DNA of 64,000 nucleotides, taken from NCBI GenBank assembly GCA_001574975.1, contig KQ965743.1:123660-187659 (forward strand), written 5' to 3'. Shown piece after piece: positions 43,308 to 56,035 of the stretch. Both the position numbers and the translations under genes were made by a program. Origin of the DNA: Gonapodya prolifera JEL478. Lineage: Eukaryota; Monoblepharomycota; Monoblepharidomycetes; Monoblepharidales; Gonapodyaceae. Within the stretch, counting starts at the first letter, position 1. Each line of letters starts with the position of its first letter. The notes below the pieces were generated by a model. The model searched no databases, had not been told where the DNA came from, and saw nothing but the letters and a program-made list of their open reading frames with translations.

Positions 43308-44091
43308 TCACCCGTTCAAATCAACCACTTCAAACATTCTAACGCCCGCAATGAGACTGACCACTGAAATGGTGAACTCGGCGGCAGGAGCAACCCAATC
43401 GGCAACGTCTGCAGCAGTTCCATGAGACGGCGATGAGCCCCACAAAAATGGGATGAGATCATCTTCTGGTACCTCCACGAATTGCATCTGTCGCAAAGAA
43501 CCGCCCAGAATTTCTGCCCCGAGTTGCGCTTACATTTCCCAGGGACGATGGCGAGATTGTCGTCATGGCGGCGACGTGGCAGCCCCAAAATTTGTCGGGA
43601 TACTTCCGCTTGCGCTTGGCAATACCATCGCGAACGCGCCCCACCCGCGTGACAAACCATCTGCTGAATTCCAGAAAGTCGTCATTCCCCGCACCGATGA
43701 CCCAACGCACGTCGGCAGATGTGAAACGGTCGGAATATTGCTCCTCGATCACGTTGATTGCGGTGACCCAGTAGAACGGCGCGACAATCTCAAAGAGCCG
43801 ATCGTCGCGGAAGTGCTGGTACCAGTGTCATTTCATCTGCCAGATGAGTGGCATCACAAAGTCGTGACGGAAAGCCTCGTATTCCCGCGCGGCGTCTCGA
43901 GGGGTTTTAGTGGAGAAGTTGGCGAGAAGTTCCCGCGACAGCTCAGCAGCGAGGTACGCCATCTCGATTCCCACGTTGATTCCCGGCGAGACGAGTGAGT
44001 TTGTGCTGCCTGCAGTGTTGCCGATAGCAAACCACCCATCTCCTGCAACGATGAGACTGGCGCCTGAGAAGGTGAGAACCCCCTGCTTCAT
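43308..44091 (-). pseudogene. C-terminal part only of a flavin-dependent halogenase-like oxidoreductase
   Basis: The first recognisable motif is LIVAGDGWFAIGNTAGSTNS followed by LVSPGINVGIEMAYLAAEL, the second flavin-contacting segment of tryptophan-halogenase-type monooxygenases, normally near residue 330 of ~500. Then come HFRDDRLFEIVAPFYWVTAI and DFLEFSRWFVTRVGRVRDG, and an end FEVVDLNG reached by a GTAAGC..ACAG intron at about 43539-43493. The N-terminal GxGxxG FAD-binding half is absent: only about 500 bp lie before the next gene, and none of it encodes the domain. An in-frame TGA sits at MPLIWQMK-stop; a 48-nt intron (GTGATG..CCAG) could remove it. So it is either a 5'-truncated remnant or a short orphan gene starting MKQGVLTFSG. 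Confidence 0.55.
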
Positions 44092-44588
44092 CCGACACAC
44101 ACGTTTCTGTGAAGGGATGGATAGGAAGGGTGGCTCTCTCTGTGTAGATCTTAATGGAATGTCAGTTTTGAGTAGTGTATACATGTTTTAAATTTACCGT
44201 ATAAAAAGTCGCCTCTGTCTACCTTGATTCTCTGCTTCACTTGGCCGGAGTCTCGCAGTACCAAAGTGATTATTACATGCAATGACCTCGGGATTCGCAG
44301 CCAAACTTGACCTTAAAATATTGTAGACAGAAGTTGTCAGTATAGACAGAGGCGAGAGTGTATGTTGTGAGAACAGCTCATCTGGAGCTGTCGCCTCCTG
44401 CCTGGGCAGATGAGAGTGGAGAACACCTTCAAAAAATGACCGCTTGTGACAGAATCCGCCGACCGCAGCCGACCGCAGCAGGTGAGGGATAATCATGTTT
44501 ATCCTCCTCGCTCCACCCCTCTGCACTTCCCTTTCTCTCTCGCTCCGCAATCCACACGGACTGCAGCCGCGCGGATCAGCGCACGCGC
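44092..44588. promoter_or_regulatory. Region between halogenase-like fragment and first TmcB-like gene
   Basis: About 500 bp, flanked by outward-reading genes. It should contain the promoter of the first TmcB-like gene. A minus-strand open frame here does not encode the missing halogenase half. Confidence 0.4.
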
Positions 44589-47500
44589 ATGGCGAAGCCC
44601 GAAACGTCCCGGCGCCCGTCGATGGCGCTCAATAAGCGAAGTTCCGTCCTGTCAAACGGAAACGCAGCACAAGCGATGCCCATGAAGCACGATGTCGAGT
44701 CCGCGGCCGGCTCTCGCATTTATTTCAACAGATCCGAGGAAGCCATCGCAGGCGGTGAGTCGCTCGACGTTAAGGTTGACAAGTTAGCATTGTTCATCCC
44801 CGCACTCTGCCTCAACACGCACAAATCCAGTATTCTACGTTATGCGTGGGGACACCACTGTCCCTACTACTCGCAAGTCCATTCTCCTCACAGTCGCATC
44901 CTTCCTCGTCGACTTTCTCCAGGTCCTCGCTATAGTTGACAGCGCTTGCCCCAAAAGCACTCTCCCGGATACAGTCCTGCTCTCCTTCTTCGGGAACGAA
45001 AACATATGGAAACTTCTCTCCCGGGGTAATTTCATTGCTTTTGTCGTGGTCCAGTTTGTTCTTTGCGCGCTTGTTATCTCGGTGGTTTCTGTTACCGTCT
45101 ACGTCGCATGGAGTTTCAAGGACAGGGTTGTAAGATGGCTTTGGCCGGTTGAGGTGAGCGATCGTGGGTTCGCAAGACGTGCCGTGGCATCTGTTGATAT
45201 CCTCCGACACAAACGTTTTCCACACAACAAAATCGATTTACAATCACCCATCCACCAAAGCTCCTGCGCCTTTTTGTCGGCGTGTTTGTCGGTGCTTTCC
45301 TGATTCTGGTGCTTGACACCCTGCTCATGCCATTCCAATGCGCGTACATCAAGGAAAACTTCTCGCACGAATACGAATGTGTGTCGCCGCTGGCACTTGC
45401 CCTCATGGCAAGCTCCTTGCTTGCTCTTGTGTTTTATGTGCCCCTGGCTCTTCTGGCGGCATATTTGTTTTTCGACTACAATCCAAAAGCGAGGAGGTCA
45501 GAGTCCAAGGCGCACGGAAGAGCCGAGGTGTGGAATACCGTTGGGAGGGTAAGTGTTCACTTGGGAGGTGACCTAGTTATTGCTTGCGACGGAAGTTTGA
45601 TGGGAAGCAGCGGCGCAATCGAATAACCCTGAAACCTCACCAACCCAATAGGTCATCATTTCCGTCTTCAAAGCAGCACAAACGTCCTCCCCCGACCGCG
45701 TCCTCCTCTCCGTGGTCCTCATCGTCTCACTCGTATCCATCATCAACGGCATCGTCCACGCCCCATTTTACCGCCACTACCTCAACAAGCTCCGCTCGGG
45801 AACGTCCTCGATCTCGGTCGCCTTGTGCGTTCTGGCACTCGCTGGAGGGAGCTTGGAGGACCCTCTCTCCTTCTCCACGTTTGTGGGCTGCGCCTTTGGA
45901 GTCGGGTGGGCCTTGGCCGACGCCAGGTGCCGCCTGTTTGAAAGCGCATTTCGCCGGAACCATGCCGCTTTCGCGTCGAATCACACGTCTCTGCCCGTGT
46001 CCGCCGAGGACATTCGCGTATCGGAGCTTTCTGTCGCAGTGGCGGCGCGCGAACGCCGCGAGTTTGCCGTTGCCCAGTTGATTTTTGAGACGGATTTTTA
46101 CCTTGTGTTCCGACATGCGGTCGTGAGCTGGGACGATATGGCAGCGGCGGAGAAGGTTAGCACAGTCGCCTATCTCCGCAGCGTGTATCAAGGGCTGGAC
46201 AGGAGGAACGGCCCAAGTGCAGGCTGGTTTCTGTTTTATTGCGCGGTGGGTTGTGAACTTGAGCGTTGCGCGGCGTCGTCGTGGGGTTGCAACGAGCTGT
46301 GACCGTACCAATATCTTACAGATGACTGAGTTCCACCTCGCCAACGAGACCGAGCGCAGCCGGGAGTTTCTAGTTCGAGCAAAGGCGTGTCGTCCCCCTT
46401 GGGACGTCATTGTTGCCATCTATTCACTGTGCCGGGACATGCGGACGGCAAAAGAGGCTGCTCAGAATGACGGACGTCCCCTGTCTATCACGGAGCAAAT
46501 GTCGCACAAAAAGTTTTTCGATGCCGCAACGGGGAGCCACAATGCGATTTACGCGACCGCCCACAAGCTCGGCAAAGTGATGGACCTGAAGAGGACTTCT
46601 CAATCCGAAGTGTCGTCCCTCACAGTGCGGCTGGTGGAGTCCGTTATGGCCGCAGAGGAGGCCTATGCGCTCCTGTGCTCCGAGTTTCCCGACAATACCC
46701 TTGCGATGCGCCTCTGGGCACGACTGTATGAAGAGGTCTTCCACGACAAGGCCGAAGCCCTCCGACTGGAAGTCATGGCCAACGAGGTGGAACGCGTCGG
46801 CAGCCCTCGGGAGTTTGAACCCAAACGTGGCGTGCCTCCGGGGATGCTCAGCACCCAAGCCAGCAGCAACGCCAGCAAGACGTCGGACCACCCTCAGTCA
46901 TCGGCATCCCTGGGGAGCAGCGGATCCAACGTAAATAAGACTCACAAGGGCTCTAAGCAGGTGATCGAGGTCCACCTGACTGCCACCACCAAGGCACTTT
47001 GGTGGATGTATTTGTGCTTGGCGTTGATCGCGTCGGTCAACATTGCTTCGCTCGTCCTGGTGTCCAAGCGGATATCGGAGACAGGAGACATTATAAGTTT
47101 GTACGTTTCGTTTCTATTTCATACCGTGCTTCTCGTTTGTGGCTCACGGGGCAACCGTTCATTGTCCCTTCGCAGAGTCCGCAACACCGGTAACGTCCTT
47201 AAGAATACCGTTCAATGCAACGTGGGCTGGTTACTGATGCTAGAGGACCGGTCGAGCTACCAGGACCCAGACATGTTCAAGCGCCACCAAGCAGAGTTTG
47301 ATCTGTCGCTCGACCAACTTAGAGATAGCGTGAATCTTATCAGGGATGTACGTAGTGCTGCTCGGATTCTTTCCGAGATCGTTAACATCACTTCCCGTTG
47401 TCGAAAGACGAACCAGCCCGGCATTGTCGAATTTTTCAACTCGAAGTCCGTTGTTATGCCGCCTATACCGACGAACAGTACGGGGATCATTTACTACCAG

Positions 47501-49891
47501 AGCCAAACGCAATTTTCGAGCTTGATGAGCACATTCATTCAGGCTATGCGAATTGTGAACAACTATTCGTACGGTGAGTTATGGTCTCGTCTCGTCTCGC
47601 CAAGTCTCGATGCTAACACAACGCATGAAGAAACCTTTCAGAACGTCATTCAATCCCCGGAGCTCACATTTACGACAAAGTACAATGCAGATGAACTTTT
47701 GTACGAGTGGTGTCTGAAACTGAGTGAGTGGACAGCTGAAGGAGGACATTGCAGGCTTCTGATTTCTTCTTCCTATACGAGACAGTCGCTCAACAAGCGG
47801 CACAATCTAATCAAGCCCTTGAGGCAGCACTAAAAATGAATGAAACAGTACACCTATGTAGCTTACTGCTGGTGTTGTCGATGGGTGGACTCGTTATTGC
47901 CATGTTTCACATTCAGTTCCGGTAAAGTTGCAAAAATTTACATGTTGCGCGGTTTGGCGTTCACTTGACTTTCTATTTGTGGGCTGCACAGCATCTACAA
48001 CGATTCCCGAAGCAATGCGATTATTCCACGGGTGTTTCGGCACTTGGGGCGACGGTCACGCAAGGTTCTGGTTGAAGGACTCTCGCATTATCCCGACATC
48101 GTGATTGATTTTGTGAACGGGAATGGCAAGCCGGTTCTCAGCGTTGCCTCTGCAGACTATCCCCAGGCATTACATCAAGATCATGATCGCCAAGAAAACC
48201 ACGTTCAGTTCAAAAGAAATTCTCTCTTGGAGCAAGGACACCATTTTGCGACCGGTAAGACCATTGCAGGGTTCGAATTGGACGACGACAAGGAAAAAGA
48301 GAACTGGAGGATAATTTCACGCACGGAGTCCGAAAGCCTTGTTCCGCAATATTCACCCCCTGTGACGCCAAAAGAAGTCTCAAAACTCGAACCAGTAATG
48401 AAGACGTCGGTCTTGGTATCAGAGACTGCCACCGAACACTCAATTGCCAGTTTTGCCTCGGATGGGACAAGTCATCGCGATTCAATGTGGACTTTCGAAA
48501 GATTCAAAGCCACAGTCAAGCAAGGATATCGTTTGCTTTTGTTCCGTCCATACACAAGAACTTTCACGTGGTGCTTTGGGCTCCTCGCTGCGCTACTCGC
48601 AACAAAGTGGGTGTTGCAAGTAAACCAAATGACCACGGTTTTGGCGAGTTCCCCTCATCTACATCGCTCAAATATTCTAGCGTGATCGTTGTGAATCAGT
48701 CTACGGGCAATATTGGGGAATACACGCGAGACCTCGTCAAGACACAAGAGTAAGGTTCCGTCCTTGTACTCAATCCTGAATTTTCTGACTCAATCTTCAT
48801 ACGGAAGAGTGGAGTTTCTGAGTCACAAAATATTGTTCAACGGTATGTTTGTGGTGGACGATAACAATACGGCAATGGATATACTGGTAGGCACCCAGAG
48901 TTCACTTCGCCACTTTCTAAACTCGCTTCAAGATTTCCACTACGACTCCAAGGTTAATGGAGGAGATGTGGTTTCCGCTCTGCTCAACACCACGACCAAG
49001 TTTATATCCTCCTTGGACGATCTTGTGTTTGGCACGTTTGTCGCCCCCGCTCGGGATTTCGATCCGCGGAAGGATTTACTGTTCAACCCGTCATGCCTCT
49101 CGAGTGAAGATCCTTGTCATGCAGGAGTAAATGACTACCCGCGGTCAGACTTGGCGGAGGAAGGTGTGTGCATTAGGTAGCAAGTAGTTTGATGACACTG
49201 AGACAGTATTCCAGGACTCTATCTTCTTGCTCGAGAATATGTCACAGCGAACAAAAAAATGATCGCTCTGTATGGCACACAGAATGGCATTAAGCTTGGA
49301 GATGAAGTGGGTTAAGCTCCGAGATCCGTAGGATTGACTTCTATTTGTTAACCAGTGCTTTTAGACATGGCAGTTTCTTGTAAACGCCGCACAGAGGGAT
49401 CTGAGGTGAGTTGATCACAGAGAGAGGATGTTCGTGAAACTAACTAATGCCCGCTTCAATTAATGCAAAGGGTGGGTCTATCAAACCTAACGTACACATA
49501 CATGATGGAAAAGGACGACGCCATGAATGGTGTGATGAGGCCAAATCGCAAGATTCAACAACTACTCATAACCGGTATTTTTTTCAGGGCTCCAACGCCT
49601 GAACACATTTCTTTACAGCTTGGATCTCATTATGGTGGTCCTAGTCGCCGTTGTGGCATATTTTATTTCACGATCTCTACAGAAAGATATTCGGCTATTG
49701 CAGACATGTCTTCGAGTTGTTCCAGGTATGTTTTCTGGCCTTTGGAAGCCGACAAAAGCAGTCTCTGACGTTTTGACATGTCCCTAGAATACATGCTCCC
49801 ATTTGAAGGTACTTTCTTCCTCCCTTTCTCTTCTATTTTGGCGAGCTTTGATCAGTTCATTGCAGAGTTTTCGCGCCTCATCAGCCAGTAA
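44589..49891 (+). CDS. TmcB-like giant multipass protein, copy 1, 1355 aa
   Basis: Similar in layout to 'tiny macrocysts' TmcB/TmcC proteins, whose biochemical role is not established. Nineteen exons sum to 4068 nt exactly. The N-terminus MAKPETSRRPSMALNKRSS is cytosolic. Residues ~75-330 hold a cluster of helices (LTVASFLVDFLQVLAIV, FVGAFLILVLDTLLMPFQC, LLALVFYVPLALLAAYLFF and others). Residues ~345-620 are a helical TPR-like block (FLVRAKACRPPWDVIVAIYS, EEAYALLCSEFPDNTLAMRL, RLYEEVFHDKAEALRLEVM). Further TM helices lie near 690, 890, 1100 and 1310 (VVLVAVVAYFISRSLQ), with two glycosylatable loops of ~170 residues between, plausibly extracellular sensor domains. Exons 15, 18 and 19 are only 41, 21 and 26 nt. 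It is followed 380 bp later by a paralogue in the same direction. Confidence 0.82.
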
Positions 49892-50271
49892 TTCCTTTTC
49901 GCGTCCCTGTGAATCTTCTTTCCACGTCCCAAATGATTACGTGACCGTCCCTCCCCCCAGAGCACTTTCTTGTAAATAGGGTGACAGTGATCGCGTCAGT
50001 CATAGAATCATAGGAATCGTGAATGAGTGAATCAGTCCAAACAGAAAGGAGTTTTTAAATCCTTGACTTATTGGCGGCGGTGCACTTGTGCACATTGGCA
50101 AGTGCTGTTCTCTCCATCCTTTTCGGAAAGGAGCAACCGCCAAAAGAGGGGACACTTTGATTGTTGTTGACTCAATCGCATAACATAAGAATGAAATTTT
50201 CAGGACCGATCGCATGAGTCGATCAGGCAGGCAGTCGGCTAACGACGCTCACTTTGGTTCTCAATCTGTCG
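49892..50271. promoter_or_regulatory. Spacer between the two TmcB-like genes
   Basis: 380 bp between stop and next start. It must hold the terminator of copy 1 and the promoter of copy 2. The inverted repeat tagaatcataggaatcg near 50005 is weak. No coding potential seen. Confidence 0.4.
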
Positions 50272-53200
50272 ATGTCAAGTCATGCAGGCTCAAGACGCCC
50301 GTCGATCCTCCTGAGCCATCGAAATTCCGGGGCGAGCGTCAATCCGCGGAGGAGATCGCAGGGGCCTGAACATCCAACGCAACTTGCGGTGATCGATGAT
50401 ATGCCCGATGTGGAATCGTATCAAACGACTCGGCTCTATTTTAACAGAACGGAAGAGGCTATAGCTGGAGGTAAGCATTGATCATCTTTCATGTGTGTGG
50501 TGCGGGTAGTTCCCGGTTCGAGCGGGCAAGCAGTTGTGCACAGGCATGCCTGCCTACCGGTGGGGCACACTTACGGGTACAGGATCGGCATACTTTGAAG
50601 TACTGACTATGGGGGGGAGGGGGGAGTCTCAGGCAGAGGATGTGCCGCGTTCCATTCCAGACCAACTCACTTACCATTCCCGCCCTACCCTCCTCACCAC
50701 ATTCCCTCCACCCCAAAGTTTTCTTTGTGATGCGAGGAGGGGATGTCACTGGTCCAACTACGAGAAAATCAATAGCACTCACTATTGCGTCAGTTCTCGT
50801 GGACTTTCTTCAGGTGCTGGCGATTGTACATGGCGCCTGTGCTGATGGAACACTGCCACAAAGTGCTGTGCTCACTTTCTTTGACAATGGAAATATTTGG
50901 CGTCTGCTCGCACAGGGGCATTTAAATGTCTTCATTGCTGCGCAATTTGTTCTCTGCATCCTCGTACTCTCCGTGGTCGCTATAACCGTCTATGTCGCGT
51001 GGAGCTTCAAGGACAGGGTCGTGCGATGGCTTTGGCCAGTTGAGGTAAAGATTTGTCGTTTGGTCAAGTCGTGACTCGTGCATTGAACATAATACAACCC
51101 TCAAGCTTCTTCGCCTCTTTGTCGGAGTCTTCGTGGGCGCTTTCCTTATCCTGGTCACCGACACTTTGCTGATGCCCTTCCAGTGTGCTTACATCCAGGA
51201 CAACTTCTCACACGAATACGACTGTGCATCCCCCCTCGCACTTACTCTCATGGCGAGCTCTGCACTTGCGCTACTCTTTTATGTCCCTCTTGCACTGCTA
51301 TCGGCATACCTGTTCTTCGACTACAATCCAAAAGCTAAGAGGTCGGAATCGAAGGCGCACGGGAGAGCTGAAGTGTGGAACACTGTTGGTCGAGTGAGTG
51401 GTTCTGAACATCAATCGTTCCCTTCCAGGATGAAGACGTTATGCCTCCCCGCAAACCATTCCTCCCCTACCCAAGGTGGTCATATCGGTAGTTCATGCCG
51501 TGCAGTCACACGCAATGGATAAAATCCTTCTTGCCTGTGTTCTTGGCGTTTCATTATTATCGTTGGGGAATGTTGTTGTTCACGCCCCATTCTACCGGCA
51601 CTTTCTCAACAAGCTGCGTGCAGGAACAACGGCAATTGTGATTGCACTATGTATTCTGGCTCTTTCTGGTGGCGAAGTCCATTTCTGGCTATCGTTCGCC
51701 ACGTTCGCTTTCTGTGCCTTTACAGTTGGGTGGACGCTTGCTGATGTCCGATGCCGACTATTTATGGAATCGTTTCGGAGAAATCACGCCAAGGTAATCT
51801 CCTTTGGTCCGACAGGTCATTCATCGATCTCCATGTTTGATTCTGGTTGCAGTTTGCATCAGAGAACACTGCATTGTCTGCTGAGGATATACACGTGTCA
51901 GCGATGACTATTTCCGCCCCGAAACAGCGCGATTTCGGGGTGGATCAGCTGATCTTCGAAACGGACTTCTACCTCGTTTTCCGAAACGTCATCATAACCT
52001 GGGATGGCATGGCAGTGGCCGAAAAAATCAGCACTCTCGCATATCTCCGGAGCGTTTATCAGAACCTCGACAAGAGAAGTGGCCCAGCAGCTGGGTGGTT
52101 TCTGTTCTATTGTGCTGTAAGTGGCATGAGGAATCTGAAAGTTAACTGAACCTTTTATTTCTTTTCTTCGTTCTCCAGGTAATAGAGTTCCATCTTGCAA
52201 ATGAGACCGAGCGTAGCCGAGAGTTCTTGGCTCGAGCAAAGGCGTGTCACCCTCCTTGGGATGTTATTGTTGCCATCTATTCTCTGTCGCGAGACATGCG
52301 GACCGCTAAAGAGGCTGCTCAGAATGACGGACGACCTCTGTCAATCACGGAACAGATGTCGCATAAGAAGTTTTTCGATGCAGCCACCTCAAACCACAAT
52401 GTTGTCTACGCGACGGCGCACAAGCTCTCCAAAATCGTGGACCTCAAACGAACTTCGCAAAATGAAATCTCTTCGCTGATCATTCGACTCGTTTCTTCTG
52501 TTCTCGCGGCAGAAGAAGCGTACGCCCTCTTGTGTTCCGAGTTCCCTGAAAACCCCTTGGCGCTGCGTCTCCGCGCAAGGTTATACGAAGAAGTATTTCA
52601 CGACAAGGCTGAAGCACTTCGCCTCGAGGTGATGGCAAAAGAAATGGAGCGCATGGGTAACCCAAGAGAAATGCCACCAAAGAAGGACAATACATTGCTT
52701 GGAAGCATCTCCGTTAATGAAAGTCGAGATCAGCAGTATTCCAGTGCTTCCGTGGGGAGCAATAATTCGGGGGGCGACCGTAGCCTAAAGGGATCTAAGA
52801 CCCTCATCGAAGAGCACTTTAGCACAACAAAAACCGCTCTTCGCTGGATTTTCCTCTGTTTACTTGTGATTGGCATCGTCAACGTTATCTCGCTTGTTCT
52901 GGTATCAACACGCATTTTAGAGACCAGTGAAATTATAAGTTTGTAAGTCTCTCAAATTTCTTCGTCTTACGCGTCCTGACGCGTCCGCCTTTCATCATAG
53001 AGTACGTAACACAGGCAATGTGCTAAAGAGCACTGCCCTATGCAACGTCCGTTGGCTTTTAATGCTCGAGGACCGAGCAAGCTACCAAGATCCTGTTATG
53101 TTTGAAGGACATCGAGTACAATTTATCCAATCGATTGATGAGCTTCGGGACAGTGTCAACTTGATCAGGAATGTACGTTCTATTGCAACGGAAGGTTGAG

Positions 53201-55670
53201 CTGTGCGAAATCACCAACTGGACTCCATTTCTTCATATGAAAGACGAACCAGCCAGGCATTGTCGATTTTTTTAATTCCAAGTCGGTCGTTTTGCCAGCC
53301 ATGCCCTCTAACAGCTCCGGGTTCATTTACCACCGGAATCCAACTCAATTCTCAAGCATAATAAGCACCTTCATTCTTGCCATGCGGGTTGTTGCAAACT
53401 ATTCTTACAGTAAGTCCCTTTGCAGCAATATGCTTGGTGCGAACTTCGTTCATCCAATTACAACAGACGATTTTCTAAATGTTATCGAATCTCCGGAACT
53501 AACCTTCACCACGAAGTACAGAGCAGACGAGGTCATGTATGATTGGTGTATCAGATTGAGTGGGTCATCCGTGCTTTGACGGCCTCACAGGCAAGAGTGA
53601 CATTTAGCATTTTAACACAGTACAGCAGCAAGCACACCAATCAGATCAAGCCCTCGCAGCAGCTCTTCAAATGAATGAAGTTGTGCATTTATGCAGCCTC
53701 GTCCTCATTATTTCAATGGGAGCACTAGTGATTCTCGTATTCCACATCAAGTTTCGACCATACAATGGTTCACGGAGTCACTCAATGGTTGCAAGGGTAT
53801 TTCGACGCCTGGGACGGAAGTCACGACGAATCTTTATCGATGGGTTAGCACGGCATCCCGACATAGTTGTGGACTTTTCCACGGGAAACGGTAAAGCCGT
53901 TTTCGGAGGAAATTCTCATGGGTCTTCCAGCACATCGTTGGCGCTTCCTCCTCGACAAGATACCACTCCGAAAGTTCAATTTTCGGAACCGCGGAAGCGT
54001 AGCTTACTGCTTGACCCTGACACTTTCACCAAAAATGAAGCCCCCGAAATAGTGCCATACGAAGAAAACGAAGACGAGTGCTTACCTTCCAAAAGCGACG
54101 GAGCGATCGAAAAATCCCGATCTGGCGACCTTATTCCTGATGAGGAATCTGTTGCGCCCCGTACTGACCATGTGATCCTGGAACCAGCAATAAAAGCGTC
54201 AAAGGTTTTAACAGAGGAGGGGGCTGAGTTTTCCAGCTCCAACGGCACAATTGAAAGACGTAGGCGTCGCGGTTGGTGGAGGACTACGATGCTGTACGGA
54301 GGCCTGAAGCAGATCGTCGAACTCCTTTTTATTCGACCATACACTCGCGTTTTCACATTCTGCTTCAGTATTCTAGCAGTTTTACTCATAGTCAAGTGAG
54401 GATGCATGTGTTTGCAAGCAAGCTGCTGCTATCTGACCACTGATCACCCCAGCATGGTCGTTGTGCACAATGCGACAGAGGACTTGGCTAACTTTTCGAA
54501 TAACCTGGTAGATACGCAAAAGTTAGTATGTCTCTTTCCTTCTTCTGGGGTATACTGCTCTGACGGAATCTGAAGTGTTGAATTTCTCAATCTAAAAACA
54601 CTTTTCAACGGAATGTTTGTCGTGGACGACGACAACTATGCCATGGACCAGCTTGTACGTTTTCACGAGTTCGTGTCCTCGTGTGCTCTCGCCACAGTGT
54701 TTTTTTGCCTCACCACAGGTTAACGGTGGAGATGTTATCTCCGCTTTGTCAAATGTAACCCAGACTTTTATGTCATCACTGGAAGACCTTGTCTTCGGAA
54801 CCCCTGACCATCCCGCCCGGGATTTTGGGCCACGGAAAGATTTGCTCTTCAACCCGTCGTGCCTATTGCATGAAGATCCTTGCCATACTGGGATCGATAA
54901 GTACCCGCGCTCAGATATGGCCGAACAAGGTGCGCGTGCGTTGTATATTAATACTTTGCTCACACTGAAACCGTGTTCCAGGACTCTACCTTCTTGCGCG
55001 AGAATATGCTACCGCGAACAATCATATGATCGCTCTCTATTATGTTTCAGACCATATCAAGTTGCGGGACACCGTACGTTCAATTTGGAAATCTTTTGGC
55101 TGATTCGTTTATATAGCGCGTTAATTTTTACTCTGTAGACGTGGCAATTCATTGTGAATGCTGCACAGAAAGATCTACGGTGAGTTGATTACACAGAGAA
55201 GGTGCTTGTGGGCTAACCAATGCCCGCGTGTATCGATGCACAGGGTGGGACTATCGAACCTTACGGATACTTACATCAGGGAAAAGGACGACGCGATGAA
55301 CGGTGTGATAGTGGTCATGTTTCAGATTGCAACAAATATTTACAAGCGCGTTTTGCTGCAGGACTCCAACACCTAAACACATTTCTATACAGCTTGGATC
55401 TTATTTTACTCGCGATTATTGCCGTGGTGGCTTTTTTTATTTCGCGATCACTGCAGAAAGATATCCGACAATTGCAGACATGTCTTCGGATTGTTCCCGG
55501 TACGTTCACTTGTTTTCGTGAGACACCTTGCACCTTTTCTGACGTTTTGGCCGACTATTTGTTAGAATACATGCTTCCATTCGAAGGTACTTTACTGGTT
55601 CCCTTTCACTGCTATCTTGACGAGTTTTGATCGGTTCATTGCAGAGTTTTCGCGCCTCATCAACGAGTAA
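50272..55670 (+). CDS. TmcB-like giant multipass protein, copy 2, 1366 aa
   Basis: Paralogue of the gene just upstream; same domain order and nearly the same exon map (nineteen exons, 4101 nt). The N-terminus MSSHAGSRRPSILLSHRNS aligns with MAKPETSRRPSMALNKRSS of copy 1. The TPR-like block (FLARAKACHPPWDVIVAIYS) and many TM segments are almost identical. The linker after it (residues ~620-680) and the cytosolic part near residues 930-1080 have diverged strongly. Lengths of most exons are the same (288, 172, 166, 93, 69, 79, 211, 92, 41, 59, 138, 21, 26 nt). One intron present here (51794-51852) is missing in copy 1, and one of copy 1 (47922-47991) is missing here. Both copies look intact, so each probably has a kept function. 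Confidence 0.82.
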
Positions 55671-56035
55671 TTGGTCGGCGAGGTGGGAGTGCAAATTGAT
55701 TCTCGGCACTACAGTATTTAGCGCTTTTGTATGCAGATTCAAATGATGATTGCGGTGTAGCGGTTGGGGGCGCAGCGGAAGTATCGCGAGCGTGTGGCTT
55801 GAACGGCAGGAACTGAAGGCGCAGAATGTCTGTTTGTCTGCCAATGAGGTGCTTGCTATTGCCGTCCTGCTCAATTTTAATCGGTTGGGATCAACTCTGA
55901 TATACTACACCTCAAATGCAGTGAACAGTTCCCTGAAACTCCGATCAATACTTATGCTGAAGGCGTAGCAACTGCATGCAATCTGGCCTTCCAAACATAT
56001 ACCGCTCCTTTTCACGCATTAAATCCATCGACACG
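55671..56035. promoter_or_regulatory. Upstream region of the cPLA2-like gene
   Basis: 365 bp between TmcB-like copy 2 and the phospholipase gene. No feature recognised beyond the in-frame ATG at 55976, which would lengthen the phospholipase by 20 residues. Confidence 0.35.

Noticed and set aside
43800-43875. In-frame TGA in the halogenase-like frame as proof of a pseudogene
   Set aside because: A 48-nt GTGATG..CCAG intron in correct phase would remove it, and a 46-47-nt intron is needed just downstream anyway. The missing N-terminal half is the stronger argument.
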